Made by a program: the position numbers and the translations under genes
Source of the DNA: Acheta domesticus
Taxonomy: Eukaryota > Arthropoda > Insecta > Orthoptera > Gryllidae
Assembly: GCA_031308135.1 (NCBI GenBank)
Contig: JAHLJT010009419.1
Location: 33,048,863 to 33,112,862, forward strand
Length of the DNA stretch: 64,000 bases
Reading direction: 5' to 3'
The notes under the pieces: model-generated
The model's input: only the letters and a program-made list of their open reading frames with translations
What the model was told of the DNA's origin: nothing
Databases searched by the model: none
Part shown: positions 49,801 to 55,489 of the stretch, in pieces
Numbering within the stretch: position 1 is the stretch's first letter
Layout of the letters: each line of letters begins with the position of its first letter

Positions 49801-50675
49801 CGAGATTCCCGTCAGTTCTGGGAAGCTTGCGTTATTGCATGCGTCTATCGTTTTGACAAAAGGACGCATGCCCCAAACGCATGCGCTACGTGCGCTAGAC
49901 GCATGCGTTGGACGCGTGCGCAAAATTGAACGAAAAGACGCATCGTGTGGACGCGCCTTAAGAAGGTGATGCAGGGGAGCGCGCCACTGTAATAGTCTCC
50001 ACTGCGTTACATGGGAGATAAAAGGCCCTGGAGAAGCACCGAGAGGCATGCGTTGGACGCGTGCGCAAAATTGAACGAAAAGACGCATCGTGTGGACGCG
50101 CCTTAAGAAGGTGATGCAGGGGAGCGCGCCACTGTAATAGTCTCCACTGCGTTACATGGGAGATGAAAGGCCCTGGAGAAGCACCGAGACGCATGCGTTG
50201 GACGCGTGCGCAAAACTGAACGAAAAGACGCATCGTGTGGACGCGCCTTAAGAAGGTGATGCAGGGGAGCGCGCCACTGTAATAGTCTCCACTGCGTTAG
50301 ATGGGAGTTGAAAGGCACCGGTGGCAGCGGGGCGTGGGCGCGGGCGTCTGCCGCAGGGTGCTGGTGCTGCGCGAGGCGGGGCACCTGGCGCGCGCGCGCC
50401 GCGCCGCGCTGGGGCTCCCGCAGCCGCCCGCGCCGCCGCCGCCCGCCGCCGCCGCCGGCGGCGCCACGCTGCGGCAAGTGGCGCCGGCGCTGGCGCTGCT
50501 GGCGGCCGCCGCCGCTGCCGCCGCGCTACTGCTGCTGCCGGCCGAGAGGCTGGCCCGGCGGCGGCGCCCCCGGCCCCGGCCCCTCTTCCGACGCCGCCTG
50601 CACCTCCCCCACTCGCCCCCGGGGCTGCCCATGGCCCTGGGGGCCGACGCGAGCCGCATGCGCTTAGCACAATGA
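15422..50675 (+). CDS. Ionotropic receptor (IR75-like), seven exons, 5' end missing
   Basis: This is a chemosensory ionotropic receptor, a divergent relative of ionotropic glutamate receptors that acts as a ligand-gated cation channel in sensory dendrites. Join: 15422-15760, 17271-17344, 20354-20461, 25111-25340, 26646-26866, 28781-29046, 50357-50675. The sum is 1557 nt in one frame, with no internal stop and GT/AG at every border. In order, the product has an N-terminal-region segment, S1, TM1 (with [10 protein letters not shown] before it), a pore loop ending QQGS, TM3 with SYSAEL, S2 with a spaced VCSG...CAL pattern, a REAG motif before the last helix, and an Arg-rich tail. The QQG, PFS..W and YSA motifs are seen directly and are typical of IRs. 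The IR75 assignment is inferred from the ...LAGVW...G block before S1 and FLEPF after it. The start codon and signal peptide are not in these exons. Expression cannot be judged from sequence. Confidence 0.88.
16061..16395. repeat. A+T-rich tandem array, ~102-bp period
   Basis: atctacattg.ttttaattt recurs at 16061, 16162 and 16265, each followed by acatta.atttaatg and acattaat.tcgttttaa. It lies in IR intron 1. Confidence 0.7.
17271..17344 (+). CDS. IR exon B: first part of ligand-binding lobe S1
   Basis: 74 nt entered in phase 0 after cttccgcag and left in phase 2 at gtacgt (17345). The translation [20 protein letters not shown] matches the S1 start of IRs (G-x-D-x-x-L-x-x-I-x-x-x-L). It is A+T-rich, unlike the exon before it, and too short to stand out as an ORF. 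Its support is the frame-consistent splicing and the family motif. Confidence 0.85.
18185..18262 (-). mobile_element. Possible tRNA-derived SINE head
   Basis: The minus strand reads gtggtagcacaagtagttag agc... (A-box-like) and, about 30 nt on, ccgggttcacacctgg (B-box-like). No closed cloverleaf and no target duplication were found. Confidence 0.4.
18901..19202. repeat. ~300-bp dispersed repeat, copy 1
   Basis: Runs from atcgcagagacaaacagttc to cataacgttcgccacgtta. It recurs at 24663-24964 in the same orientation with few differences. Both copies lie in IR introns (2 and 3). No terminal repeats or coding frame; class unknown. Confidence 0.85.
19203..22890. other. IR introns 2 and 3, no further feature except exon C
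   Basis: A+T-rich and without recognised repeats apart from IR exon C at 20354-20461. Short frames show no domain. Confidence 0.5.
20354..20461 (+). CDS. IR exon C: second part of S1
   Basis: 108 nt, entered in phase 2 after ttttcag and left in phase 2 at gtaagaa (20462). It encodes [20 protein letters not shown] then VLVT. This is the usual IR stretch D-(hydrophobic)-x-x-x-T...-R/K-x-x-hydrophobic-x-x-x-x-P. The arginine that binds the glutamate carboxylate in true glutamate receptors is not at the expected place; a lysine (PSK) stands there, as in many divergent IRs. It is A+T-rich like its introns. Confidence 0.85.
22899..23693. mobile_element. Non-autonomous hAT-like element with target-site duplication
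   Basis: The ends are CAGTGGCGTAGCGCGT and TGACGCTACGCCACTG (inverted). The element is flanked by GTTTGTAC (22891-22898) and GTTTGTAT (23694-23701), an 8-bp duplication with one mismatch. CAGTGGCGTA ends with 8-bp duplications are the hAT signature. The 795-bp interior has a (GTGA)n/(GA)n patch but no transposase. It sits in IR intron 3. Confidence 0.8.
24026..24161. mobile_element. Small foldback MITE
   Basis: TAGGGAGTTT mirrors AAACTCCCTA. Inside, gatcatctacgc.tgcgcag mirrors ctgcgcatgcgtagaagatc. Total length about 136 bp, non-coding. Confidence 0.65.
24296..24660. repeat. Purine-rich (GA) low-complexity tract
   Basis: About 360 bp almost entirely of A and G on the plus strand, with loosely repeated gagagagcagag and agggag motifs. 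Long open frames on both strands are due to composition only. Confidence 0.9.
24663..24964. repeat. ~300-bp dispersed repeat, copy 2
   Basis: Near-identical to 18901-19202. It directly follows a purine-rich tract and ends about 150 bp before IR exon D. Confidence 0.85.
25111..25340 (+). CDS. IR exon D: TM1 and pore loop
   Basis: 230 nt, entered in phase 2 after gtccccgcag and left in phase 1 at gtgcgt (25341). It encodes [20 protein letters not shown] and a long alanine/leucine helix (TM1), an Arg-rich turn, then [12 protein letters not shown], the pore loop. FLEPFSxxLW is the conserved pre-TM1 motif of IRs. The exon is extremely G+C-rich. Another open frame in the same place is a compositional shadow. 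Confidence 0.88.
25501..25680. mobile_element. Foldback MITE just downstream of IR exon D
   Basis: Two nearly identical arms: ttatactgagattttcataa, then cagcgtccctgacagaaatc, mirrored by gggacgctgttacgaaaatc, then gcagtataa. The whole ~180 bp forms one long hairpin. It lies 160 bp downstream of the exon D donor site. Confidence 0.8.
26174..26413 (+). repeat. 41-bp minisatellite resembling an IR splice acceptor
   Basis: Six diverged units start near 26174, 26214, 26255, 26296, 26337 and 26380 (period about 41 bp). Each contains tctcctgattcagg followed by ctggagcgaccgcaatcta. The pattern tctctcctg..tcagGG..GGAG.GCGACC recurs once more at 26631-26660, where it is the real acceptor and first bases of IR exon E. 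A small hAT-type element (26414-26629) separates the array from that last unit. Several units keep a pyrimidine tract plus CAG and could act as cryptic acceptors. Confidence 0.8.
26414..26629. mobile_element. Small hAT-type MITE between minisatellite and IR exon E
   Basis: 216 bp bounded by CAGTGTTGCCAAGG and CCTTGACACCACTG, an inverted pair of the hAT terminal type. It is homologous in the opposite orientation to 9173-9401 (shared gtggcacg, aaatcgcc, taaccccgccgtttta and related blocks). The flanks share only ATCT, so the 8-bp target duplication is decayed or was made inside the repetitive target. Confidence 0.65.
26646..26866 (+). CDS. IR exon E: third membrane segment and start of S2
   Basis: 221 nt, entered in phase 1 (completing the Gly of QQG) after ctcctgcctcag and left in phase 0 at gtgcgc (26867). 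It encodes [20 protein letters not shown], then [18 protein letters not shown] and the start of S2. The SYSAEL...L block corresponds to the channel-lining SYTANLAAF motif of glutamate receptors and is diagnostic for the superfamily. The splice acceptor of this exon resembles the units of the 41-bp repeat array upstream of it. Confidence 0.92.
26958..28165 (-). repeat. Copy 3 of the ACTTTCCCGTAT repeat family (reverse)
   Basis: Reads aactagtg.t..ggaatggcacagactttcccgtatt from the left, the reverse of the family 3' end. The subunit blocks follow in reverse order to about 28165. The family 5' end is lost. It lies in IR intron 5. Confidence 0.8.
28539..28748. mobile_element. TIR MITE ending 32 bp before IR exon F
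   Basis: 210 bp between GGTCCGATTAAAATAAG and its inverted partner CTTATTTTAATCAGACC. The terminal repeat of about 30 bp continues into TTGGTGATTGACA. Internal sequence (gggagcgacgttg, gagcacgtgttc) matches, in reverse, the element at 1355-1752. Its right end provides T-rich sequence close to the exon F acceptor. Confidence 0.8.
28781..29046 (+). CDS. IR exon F: ligand-binding lobe S2
   Basis: 266 nt, entered in phase 0 after cttgtggcgcag and left in phase 2 at gtgagt (29047). It encodes [13 protein letters not shown]..., then [17 protein letters not shown], an alanine run, [15 protein letters not shown] and [14 protein letters not shown]. The spaced cysteines (VC...CAL) followed by a basic segment match the S2 core of IRs. 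It is extremely G+C-rich with a pure (GCG) run. A TIR element ends 32 bp upstream of its first base. Confidence 0.85.
29437..29554 (+). other. Orphan G+C-rich segment with splice-like ends in IR intron 6
   Basis: 118 bp of very G+C-rich DNA, open in all three plus frames. It is preceded by cttgtctcaag and followed by gtgagt, and its last bases (cacgc|gtgagt) equal the end of exon F. Its length is 1 mod 3, so inserting it between exons F and G would break the frame. No IR motif is readable. It may be an alternative or abandoned exon, or an exon of something else. Confidence 0.3.
29638..30073 (+). mobile_element. Non-LTR retroelement/SINE copy with (AATC)n tail
   Basis: Longer relative of 7004-7317: tagttttccgtggtttcttc, cttgtcctatcctcacccct, then a unique middle and a short aatcaatcaatc tail. 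It lies near the 5' end of IR intron 6. Confidence 0.65.
31291..32833 (+). repeat. Copy 4 of the ACTTTCCCGTAT repeat family (full length)
   Basis: Starts attactttcccgcatacata, contains cgtccgtccgtctg and the four subunits, and ends tacgggaacgtctgagccat then tctgtagcacca. It is more diverged than copies 2 and 7. It lies in IR intron 6. Confidence 0.8.
33457..34075 (+). repeat. 13-bp tandem satellite (ataatccgtgatc)n
   Basis: About 47 head-to-tail copies of ataatccgtgatc. Variant blocks are grouped: several units of gtaatccgcgacc then ataatccgcgatc near 33630-33725, and several of ataatccgtaatc near 33940-34020. This grouping shows local spread of variants. Not a CRISPR array: the unit is short and has no unique spacers. 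Confidence 0.95.
34785..35470 (-). pseudogene. Mariner-family (SETMAR-like) transposase relic
   Basis: Minus-strand frames together show [19 protein letters not shown], where the first Asp of the D(D)D motif precedes ETW as GDETW in the family, then LPEEP, a VLFTVFINC strand, and at the 3' end [12 protein letters not shown] and [11 protein letters not shown]. These match the order of mariner transposase blocks. Many stops and frameshifts. Terminal repeats not found. Confidence 0.75.
35721..36512 (+). pseudogene. Tc1-like transposase, 3'-truncated and frame-broken
   Basis: CAGTCCAGTCACATTAATGT after a TA looks like the left terminal repeat. An HTH region follows ([40 protein letters not shown]) and stops at 36199. 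A later frame has [28 protein letters not shown] and GDVILEGTI, the first-Asp region of the DDE domain. Everything after about 36512 is replaced by an inverted-repeat unit, so the second and third catalytic residues are gone. Confidence 0.85.
36513..37125. repeat. Inverted repeat around a transposase fragment
   Basis: tgaccttgctggtatc..tacgtgaa and cgagaaatttc.cg.attacgggact on the left recur inverted at the right (agtcccgtaatccgcgaaat, gataccagcaaggtca). A second matched block gtgtacactgaggagaaatc (36746-36765) is mirrored near 36960-36980. The left arm carries an extra ~90 bp between the two blocks. Confidence 0.75.
36826..36945 (+). pseudogene. DDE transposase fragment (first-Asp region)
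   Basis: A short frame [20 protein letters not shown] then [13 protein letters not shown] matches the catalytic start of DUF4817-associated DDE transposases (FTDEATF....N....YWa.eNPH). Only about 35 residues remain. It lies in the loop of the inverted repeat 36513-37125. Confidence 0.7.
37263..37362. repeat. (TA)n microsatellite
   Basis: Long uninterrupted TA run directly outside the left arm of the 3.4-kb inverted-repeat element. The matching run is at 40806-40862 followed by (CA)n to about 40888. Confidence 0.95.
39215..39555 (-). pseudogene. DUF4817-type transposase N-terminal domain, truncated
   Basis: The frame reads [40 protein letters not shown] and [20 protein letters not shown]. 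This is the helix-turn-helix DUF4817 domain found at the start of insect DDE transposases. The catalytic part does not follow; A+T-rich DNA does. It lies inside the large inverted-repeat element 37361-40805. Confidence 0.8.
39700..39790 (-). mobile_element. Possible tRNA-derived SINE head
   Basis: The minus strand has gccgcctagtgattcgccca followed by gcgcagttcgaaacccggcc, an A-box/B-box pair at roughly tRNA spacing. The stems do not close properly. It is weak evidence, given for completeness. Confidence 0.3.
40806..40888. repeat. (TA)n(CA)n microsatellite
   Basis: Mirror of the run at 37300-37360, outside the right arm of the inverted-repeat element. YIYIYI-type frames here are artefacts. 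Confidence 0.95.
40889..44924. other. Part of IR intron 6, no gene recognised
   Basis: Apart from the 355-bp tandem duplication there is a loosely repeated ~75-bp motif (gcgaggctc..gccttc...ccttgagtctgtcc) near 41087 and 41240. A relative lies at about 48195. Confidence 0.5.
41862..42559. repeat. Tandem duplication, 355-bp offset
   Basis: 41862-42204 recurs at 42217-42559 with no difference seen by eye, including a 72-codon frame on the minus strand of both. The units are joined by ttaataatataa. The frame has no recognised domain. Either a very recent duplication or an assembly artefact. Confidence 0.85.
44925..45880 (+). repeat. Copy 5 of the ACTTTCCCGTAT repeat family (broken)
   Basis: The 5' end (tttactttcccgtatacata) runs to about 45175. 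It resumes at about 45715 (aagtcaagaaagccctgtca) and stops at about 45880 in the first subunit. The interruption includes a foldback MITE copy at about 45560-45712. Confidence 0.7.
45560..45712. mobile_element. Degraded copy of the foldback MITE at 25501-25680
   Basis: Shares gaatcagctgtttcgctgcc, atccaatcgggagctt and the mirrored cccgattggatga..cagctgatt.ctgtca with the intact copy. It ends in cgcagtata. The left arm is replaced by an A-rich stretch. Confidence 0.65.
45881..48011. other. Part of IR intron 6, no gene recognised
   Basis: Contains a G run at 46284-46297 and A+T-rich stretches. The minus frame 47500-47889 (129 codons) has no recognisable domain and lies in a locally more G+C-rich patch of unknown origin. 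Confidence 0.45.
48012..48398. mobile_element. TIR MITE
   Basis: The left tgatcccgacggtacggtac and cctcgctgtcacggcctcct mirror the right aaggacgccgtgacagcgag and gggtaccgtac.gtcgtgatca. About 40-bp terminal inverted repeats around 300 bp of non-coding DNA. Confidence 0.75.
49116..49959. mobile_element. TIR element with GGCGCGTCCACACG ends
   Basis: AAGGCGCGTCCACACGATGC (49116) and its exact inverse GCATCGTGTGGACGCGCCTT (ending 49959) bound ~840 bp. The perfect match continues for 27 bp. The interior frames show no transposase. The right end is duplicated in the adjoining tandem array. Confidence 0.75.
49901..50319. repeat. Three tandem 145-bp units carrying a transposon end
   Basis: gcatgcgttggacgcgtgcg starts units at 49901, 50046 and 50191. 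Each unit contains the right terminal repeat of the 49116-49959 element plus ~85 bp of its flank (aagaaggtgatgcaggggag, tctccactgcgtta). Unit 3 fades into the sequence just before the IR exon G acceptor. Confidence 0.9.
50357..50675 (+). CDS. IR exon G: end of S2, last membrane helix, C-terminus
   Basis: 319 nt, entered in phase 2 after gtctgccgcag and ending at TGA 50673-50675. Joined to exon F it reads [22 protein letters not shown], the standard IR sequence L-x-E-x-G-L/H before the final helix. [20 protein letters not shown] and [15 protein letters not shown] then form the last transmembrane helix and a basic cytoplasmic tail. The good match across the junction supports skipping the ~21.3 kb in between. 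It is extremely G+C-rich. Confidence 0.85.
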
Positions 50676-50780
50676 ACATCCCCCACTCCGGCGTCGGTCT
50701 GCTCGCTCGCCACCCCTTTGCGCCTTTGCCGTCACTGAGCGCAATGGCCTTCGTGCTTCAGACGCATGGTCGAGCTGTAA

Positions 50781-51385
50781 GGCCTAATTCACAATGCAAA
50801 CTTAAATGTAACGTAATGCTGTAAACTTAGCCGCGAAATTTACACGTACAAACAAGCGTTCACAATGACGAACGTAAGTTTCGCCTAAACCAATCAGAAT
50901 TCAATGTACTGAAACTTGATCGATTCGTCACATGGTGAAAAGATCTTTCCACCATGGTTTCTAGCTTTTTCTTCGAGATTCCTATCGATTTGTCTTTATA
51001 TACATGCGAGTAGATGTTGTAGTAGTGCTGACATTTCCTTCATCTTATAAACAAGGATTCTCATGAACCAAATTCATGAGTAATTCGTCGGGCATAATTA
51101 GTTTATTCGCCATCTCAGGTTAAAGTCACAATAAAAATTGTCCAAATTCTTACATTGAATTCACTACACGCATCAAAAGTGTTCGTAAACTAGTTCTCTA
51201 CATTACAATAACAATGACATAACCACAAACTACCTGAACACAATCTGAAATCGAACTTCCATGCTGCTCTCTGATTGGTCTTCGGTAGAATTACGACGTA
51301 AACTTAACGTAAAAGCTTGGAGCTTGCGAACTCTTAAGTTTACGGTCTTACGTCAACGGTTACGTCAAGGCATTGTGAATGGTCT
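50781..51385. mobile_element. TIR element in the IR 3' flank
   Basis: The left end ggcctaattcacaatgcaaa mirrors the right end ggcattgtgaatggtc. Subterminal cgtaa/ttacg and taaacttaa motifs are mirrored too. About 605 bp. It starts 105 bp after the IR stop codon and contains the first AATAAA after that stop (51130-51135). Confidence 0.65.
51130..51135 (+). promoter_or_regulatory. Candidate polyadenylation signal of the IR gene
   Basis: First AATAAA after the IR stop codon at 50673-50675; no ATTAAA was found in between. It lies inside the TIR element 50781-51385. No transcript evidence. Confidence 0.35.
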
Positions 51386-52241
51386 CGCTTAATAACACAT
51401 TTCTAGTTTTTGCTGCTACGTTACGTTTACGTTTATATTTTCACTAACGAAAATCATTTACTGTCTCACTTGCAAACGTTATAAATGACTATAAATTAAC
51501 AAATAAAAATTACTTTTAAATTAAATATACTACATGCTAATTTCATTACGACATTACGTGCGCAAGAGTCTGAACCCATAGCCCCCTCTCCCGCGGAAAA
51601 TCCTGGATGCGCAGCAACAAGAAATTAGAAATTAATTTTAAACACATTTCAAGCTAACATTGAACACATTACGACAAAATATTATATTTCTGAACACCTA
51701 CAATCACTTCGATTTGTCCAGTTAAAAAATCTGTTTTATGAAGGAGATCCCCCCCCCCCCGCACATTACATTAGACTTCGGTACACATTGTAGTTGAAAA
51801 TTCCACTGTGTATTTTCCTAGTTTCCGTGTAAACCGAGTTTTTGTAATCTGAAGTGACATCAGCCGCAACTACCTCGGATTATCGCGATTCTACTGTCAT
51901 AGACTAGACATCTTTACTTTATGCTACTGTATTCAGTTCTTAGTTTGTCATGAAAGAGGAAGACAGAAGCCCACGCGTTTAGTAGCACCCTGTCAGCTGC
52001 GATACAGGAAATACTATACAGGAAATCCTGGTATCTCAATTCAGGCTACACAGTTCACTATGTGTCTTCGCAGGCTCAATTTTTCCTAAGGAAGAGCTGT
52101 GGGCAATTTGTAGTACTCAAACGAGAAACCCAAGTGTGAGACCTCCTTATAGGCGTGAAGCACTTCGCTTCAACCGCTGAGTTAGACATATCCATTCTCG
52201 CTCGAGGACATTTCAGTGCGTGCTAGTTAGTCTCCGAGCTT

Positions 52242-52243
<2 letters not shown>

Positions 52244-52273
<30 letters not shown>
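52244..52273. repeat. (GT)n microsatellite
   Basis: Simple dinucleotide run. The CVCVCV frame across it is an artefact. Confidence 0.95.
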
Positions 52274-52274
<1 letters not shown>

Positions 52275-52674
52275 TTTGTGAAAAATGTGTTGTTGTTTTG
52301 TTTGTTTCGTGCGTGGTTCAAGCTTGATTCGGGGGGGAAGGGGCGGAAAAACATTTTTTTAAAATTTCAATTCAACAGAATTGCAATTCACGAAATACGC
52401 TTTCCTACTATTATCAGGGTGCTAGATTGATGCATCAATCGTAAAGAGAAAATTTTTCTGAAAAACGCCCAAACAATTAAAACATGTTTTAGCGTTTCCA
52501 TTTTATATTTAATAAATTTTAGCGAGATTTAGCGTTTGCAGCAAACGAATGGTAAGTAACCCACTATTGCCCGGTGGGGCATTTATTTATCGCATTCATT
52601 TATTATTCTGGAAAAGGAATGAGTTTTATCTACTACGTAAAATGGAAGTAATTTTATATTTATCTCCGCTCCGG

Positions 52675-52915
52675 CCCCTCCATTTCGCCAAGTCTCGTCC
52701 CGTCCCTTTCCGTTCGGGTCCGCTCCGCTCTGCCCCGCCCCCTCCCGCTCCACTTCTCTCTTCCCGTTTTATTCCACCTGTTCACCTCACCTCCCTCTCT
52801 CGACCCGTTCTTGCCACCGACTCGTCCTCCCCGTCCTTCCCCCAAGTTCCCGCCAAGCCCTGCTTCGGAGGCGCTCTCACCGGCCGGCCCCTGTCGCCTC
52901 CTCTGCAACGCAATA
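52675..52915. repeat. Pyrimidine-rich (C/T, CCGTTC-like) low-complexity tract
   Basis: A stretch of loosely repeated ccgtccc, ccgctcc and cctccc motifs directly upstream of copy 6 of the repeat family. The open frames come from composition. Confidence 0.7.
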
Positions 52916-52975
52916 CCTTCATACATAATTGCAGTACGGGTGGCGTTTTTTTTACAAAACATTTTATGTTAACTT

Positions 52976-54456
52976 TTTACTTTCCCGTATACGTACGTAT
53001 ATACGGAGTAATACACGTAGTATAGGGAAAGTTATGAAATGCTGCGGAAAATTGATTGCGAGATTTTAACGGAAATACACGTTTTGGGGTCCCCTGATAC
53101 CGGAAAGTGATTCTTTTCAAAACGTCCGTCCGTCCGGCTATCCGTCAGTCTCTGAACAACACTAGCACCTAAACCATACGTACGATTTCTTCCAAGATGG
53201 ATATTCCCCAGTCGACCTGGTTCCACTCGAGGCGCCGCGATTTTGAAAAGCTTTCTTCAAATTTTGGGGGTACTTTACATGAAGCCCCCCGACATTTTCA
53301 ACATTTTTTTCAAAAACGGCTCGAACATTTTTTAAACATTTCTTGTCAGGATAGAGTAAGACTTGTTAACATGGCATAGGTCTGATTTTCACGGTTAACT
53401 CTGAATTTTCGAAAACTGCAGTTTAATTTTTTTTTGGCGTCTTTCTACAACTACAAAATTGAAGATAGATATTTTTCCTCCTAATAGATTTTGTTCTCCA
53501 AAGGGAGTTCATTCATTGATTTCATGTACATCTTTTTGAAAATTTTAGAAGTTTTCGCGCAATATGTGCAGTTTAGAAAAATACAAAAACAAGATTTTCT
53601 CAAAAACGGCTCCAAATTCTTTCTTTAAACTTTTGACAGGGATAGTACTAAATATACTCTATGAGTTGCAATAAATGCCATATTTCTCTATTCTTGTGTT
53701 TTTTTCTTTCAAAAATCAGAAAAATGAAATTTTTGTGCCTTTTATCTCAAGTCGTTAATATTTACATTATCGGCGATTTGTTCATATTATTATATTACTC
53801 AGTACATGTACTTTAAATAATTGCAAGTAAAGTTTCTCGAAAACTCAACCGTTTTTTGCGAAAACTACCTTCAAATTCCGAATTTTCAGAAACGCTCAAA
53901 CGCCATTTTCTCATAAATTTTTTCTTCAAAATTTTCGAACGGATGGTGCTAATTGCACTCTTTAATATGACGTAAAGTTTAATTTGAGGTATTTTTTGTT
54001 TTTTCAAAAATTAGACAAATGTAATTTTTTTATAGATCTCTCACGCCTTTAATATGCTCATTACCAGCAATTTGTAAACACTATTGTATTTATGAGTGTA
54101 AGTGCTTCAAATGACTACAAATGAAGTGTTTCTAAAACTCAAAAATTTGCTGTGAAAAAGAGCTTCAAATTTCGCATTTTTAGTAGCGCTCAGTCGCCAT
54201 TCTCTTAAAAACGGCTCCAATTTTTTCAAAGAAAATTGTAATTTAGAAGGAGGTTACTGTTCTTTAATATTCTTAAAACAATAATTCCGTTCTACCATTA
54301 GGATACCGAAAAATTATTAAAATGTCAAAAAAATGTACTTAGTTGGCGATAAATGGCTGCTGGCACAAGTATGTGGCAAATGCGAATTGCTAGGGCAGAC
54401 CCAAGGAAACAGAAAACGAATACGGGAAAGTCTGTGCCATTCTGTAGAACCACTAG
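52976..54456 (+). repeat. Copy 6 of the ACTTTCCCGTAT repeat family (full length)
   Basis: Starts TTTACTTTCCCGTATACGTA and ends tacgggaaagtctgtgccat then tctgtagaaccactag. All subunits are present; no frame is conserved with the other copies. Confidence 0.85.
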
Positions 54457-54647
54457 TTCAATCTCAAACGCACTTATTTTGAATTTCAACCACTTAAACG
54501 TATTCGTGCCAAATTTGGGAGCAATCATTAACGATTTTGTTGTTGTTTTACAAATGCTCTCTCTCTATCTCCCCCTCTTTCTCTATCTCTCTCTCCCTCC
54601 CTTTCTCTCTCCTTCGTCTCTCTCTCACGTGTGTGAACACACTTTCA

Positions 54648-55385
54648 TTTTTACTTTCCCGTATACATACGTATATACGAAGTAATATAGAAGTATGTAG
54701 AAAAGAGAATGTTATGTAATGCTGTGGAAATGCCATTTCGAGATATCAACGGAAATATACGTTTTGGGTTCACCCTGATACCAAGTAAGTGGTTCTTTTC
54801 AAAACGGCCGTCTGTCTATCCGTTTCAGTCTATCGGTGAACACCTAGCACCTAAACCATGTGTAGGATTTTTCCAAATTGAAGAAATCCCTGTCGATAAG
54901 GTTCCAGTAGAAGATTTGAGATTTTGAAAGTACTTTACTTGAAGCCCCTGGGACATCTTCAAAATTTTCTCAAAAACAACTCCAATTTTCGCTTTTAATT
55001 TTGTTAGGGATAATGCTAAATGCACTCTATAAGATGACATAAACGCCATATTCCTCAATTATTTTGTTTCTTCAAAAATTACAAAAATGTAATATTTTGA
55101 CTCGTCACTCAGATCGTTGATATTTACATTAGCCACGATTTATGTTCGTATTTTTATATTTATTAGTACATGTGCTTTAAATAATGTCTGATAAAATTTC
55201 TGGAAAACTCAAACATTTTCTGTGAAAATGAGCTGAAAATTCGGCGTTTCAGAAACGCTCAAACGCCATTTTCTCAAAAATTGCTCCAATTTTTTTCTTC
55301 AAACTTTTCGTTCGGCTAGTGCTAATTGTACTGTTTAAGATGACAGAAAATTAATTTTGCTACATTCTTTTGTTTTTTTAAAAAA
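54648..55385 (+). repeat. Copy 7 of the ACTTTCCCGTAT repeat family (3'-truncated)
   Basis: Starts tttttactttcccgtataca within 200 bp of the end of copy 6, in the same orientation. It breaks off at a (CA)n(TA)n microsatellite. Confidence 0.75.
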
Positions 55386-55410
55386 GTACACACACACACA
55401 CACACACACT

Positions 55411-55488
<78 letters not shown>
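55386..55488. repeat. (CA)n(TA)n microsatellite
   Basis: It marks the point where copy 7 of the ACTTTCCCGTAT family breaks off. Confidence 0.95.

Positions 55489-55489
<1 letters not shown>

Noticed and set aside
50103..50824. Minus-strand frames of 124-143 codons over IR exon G and the tandem repeat
   Set aside because: Arg/Ala/Pro filler from G+C bias with repeated CVRFCARV-like text from the 145-bp units; not genes.
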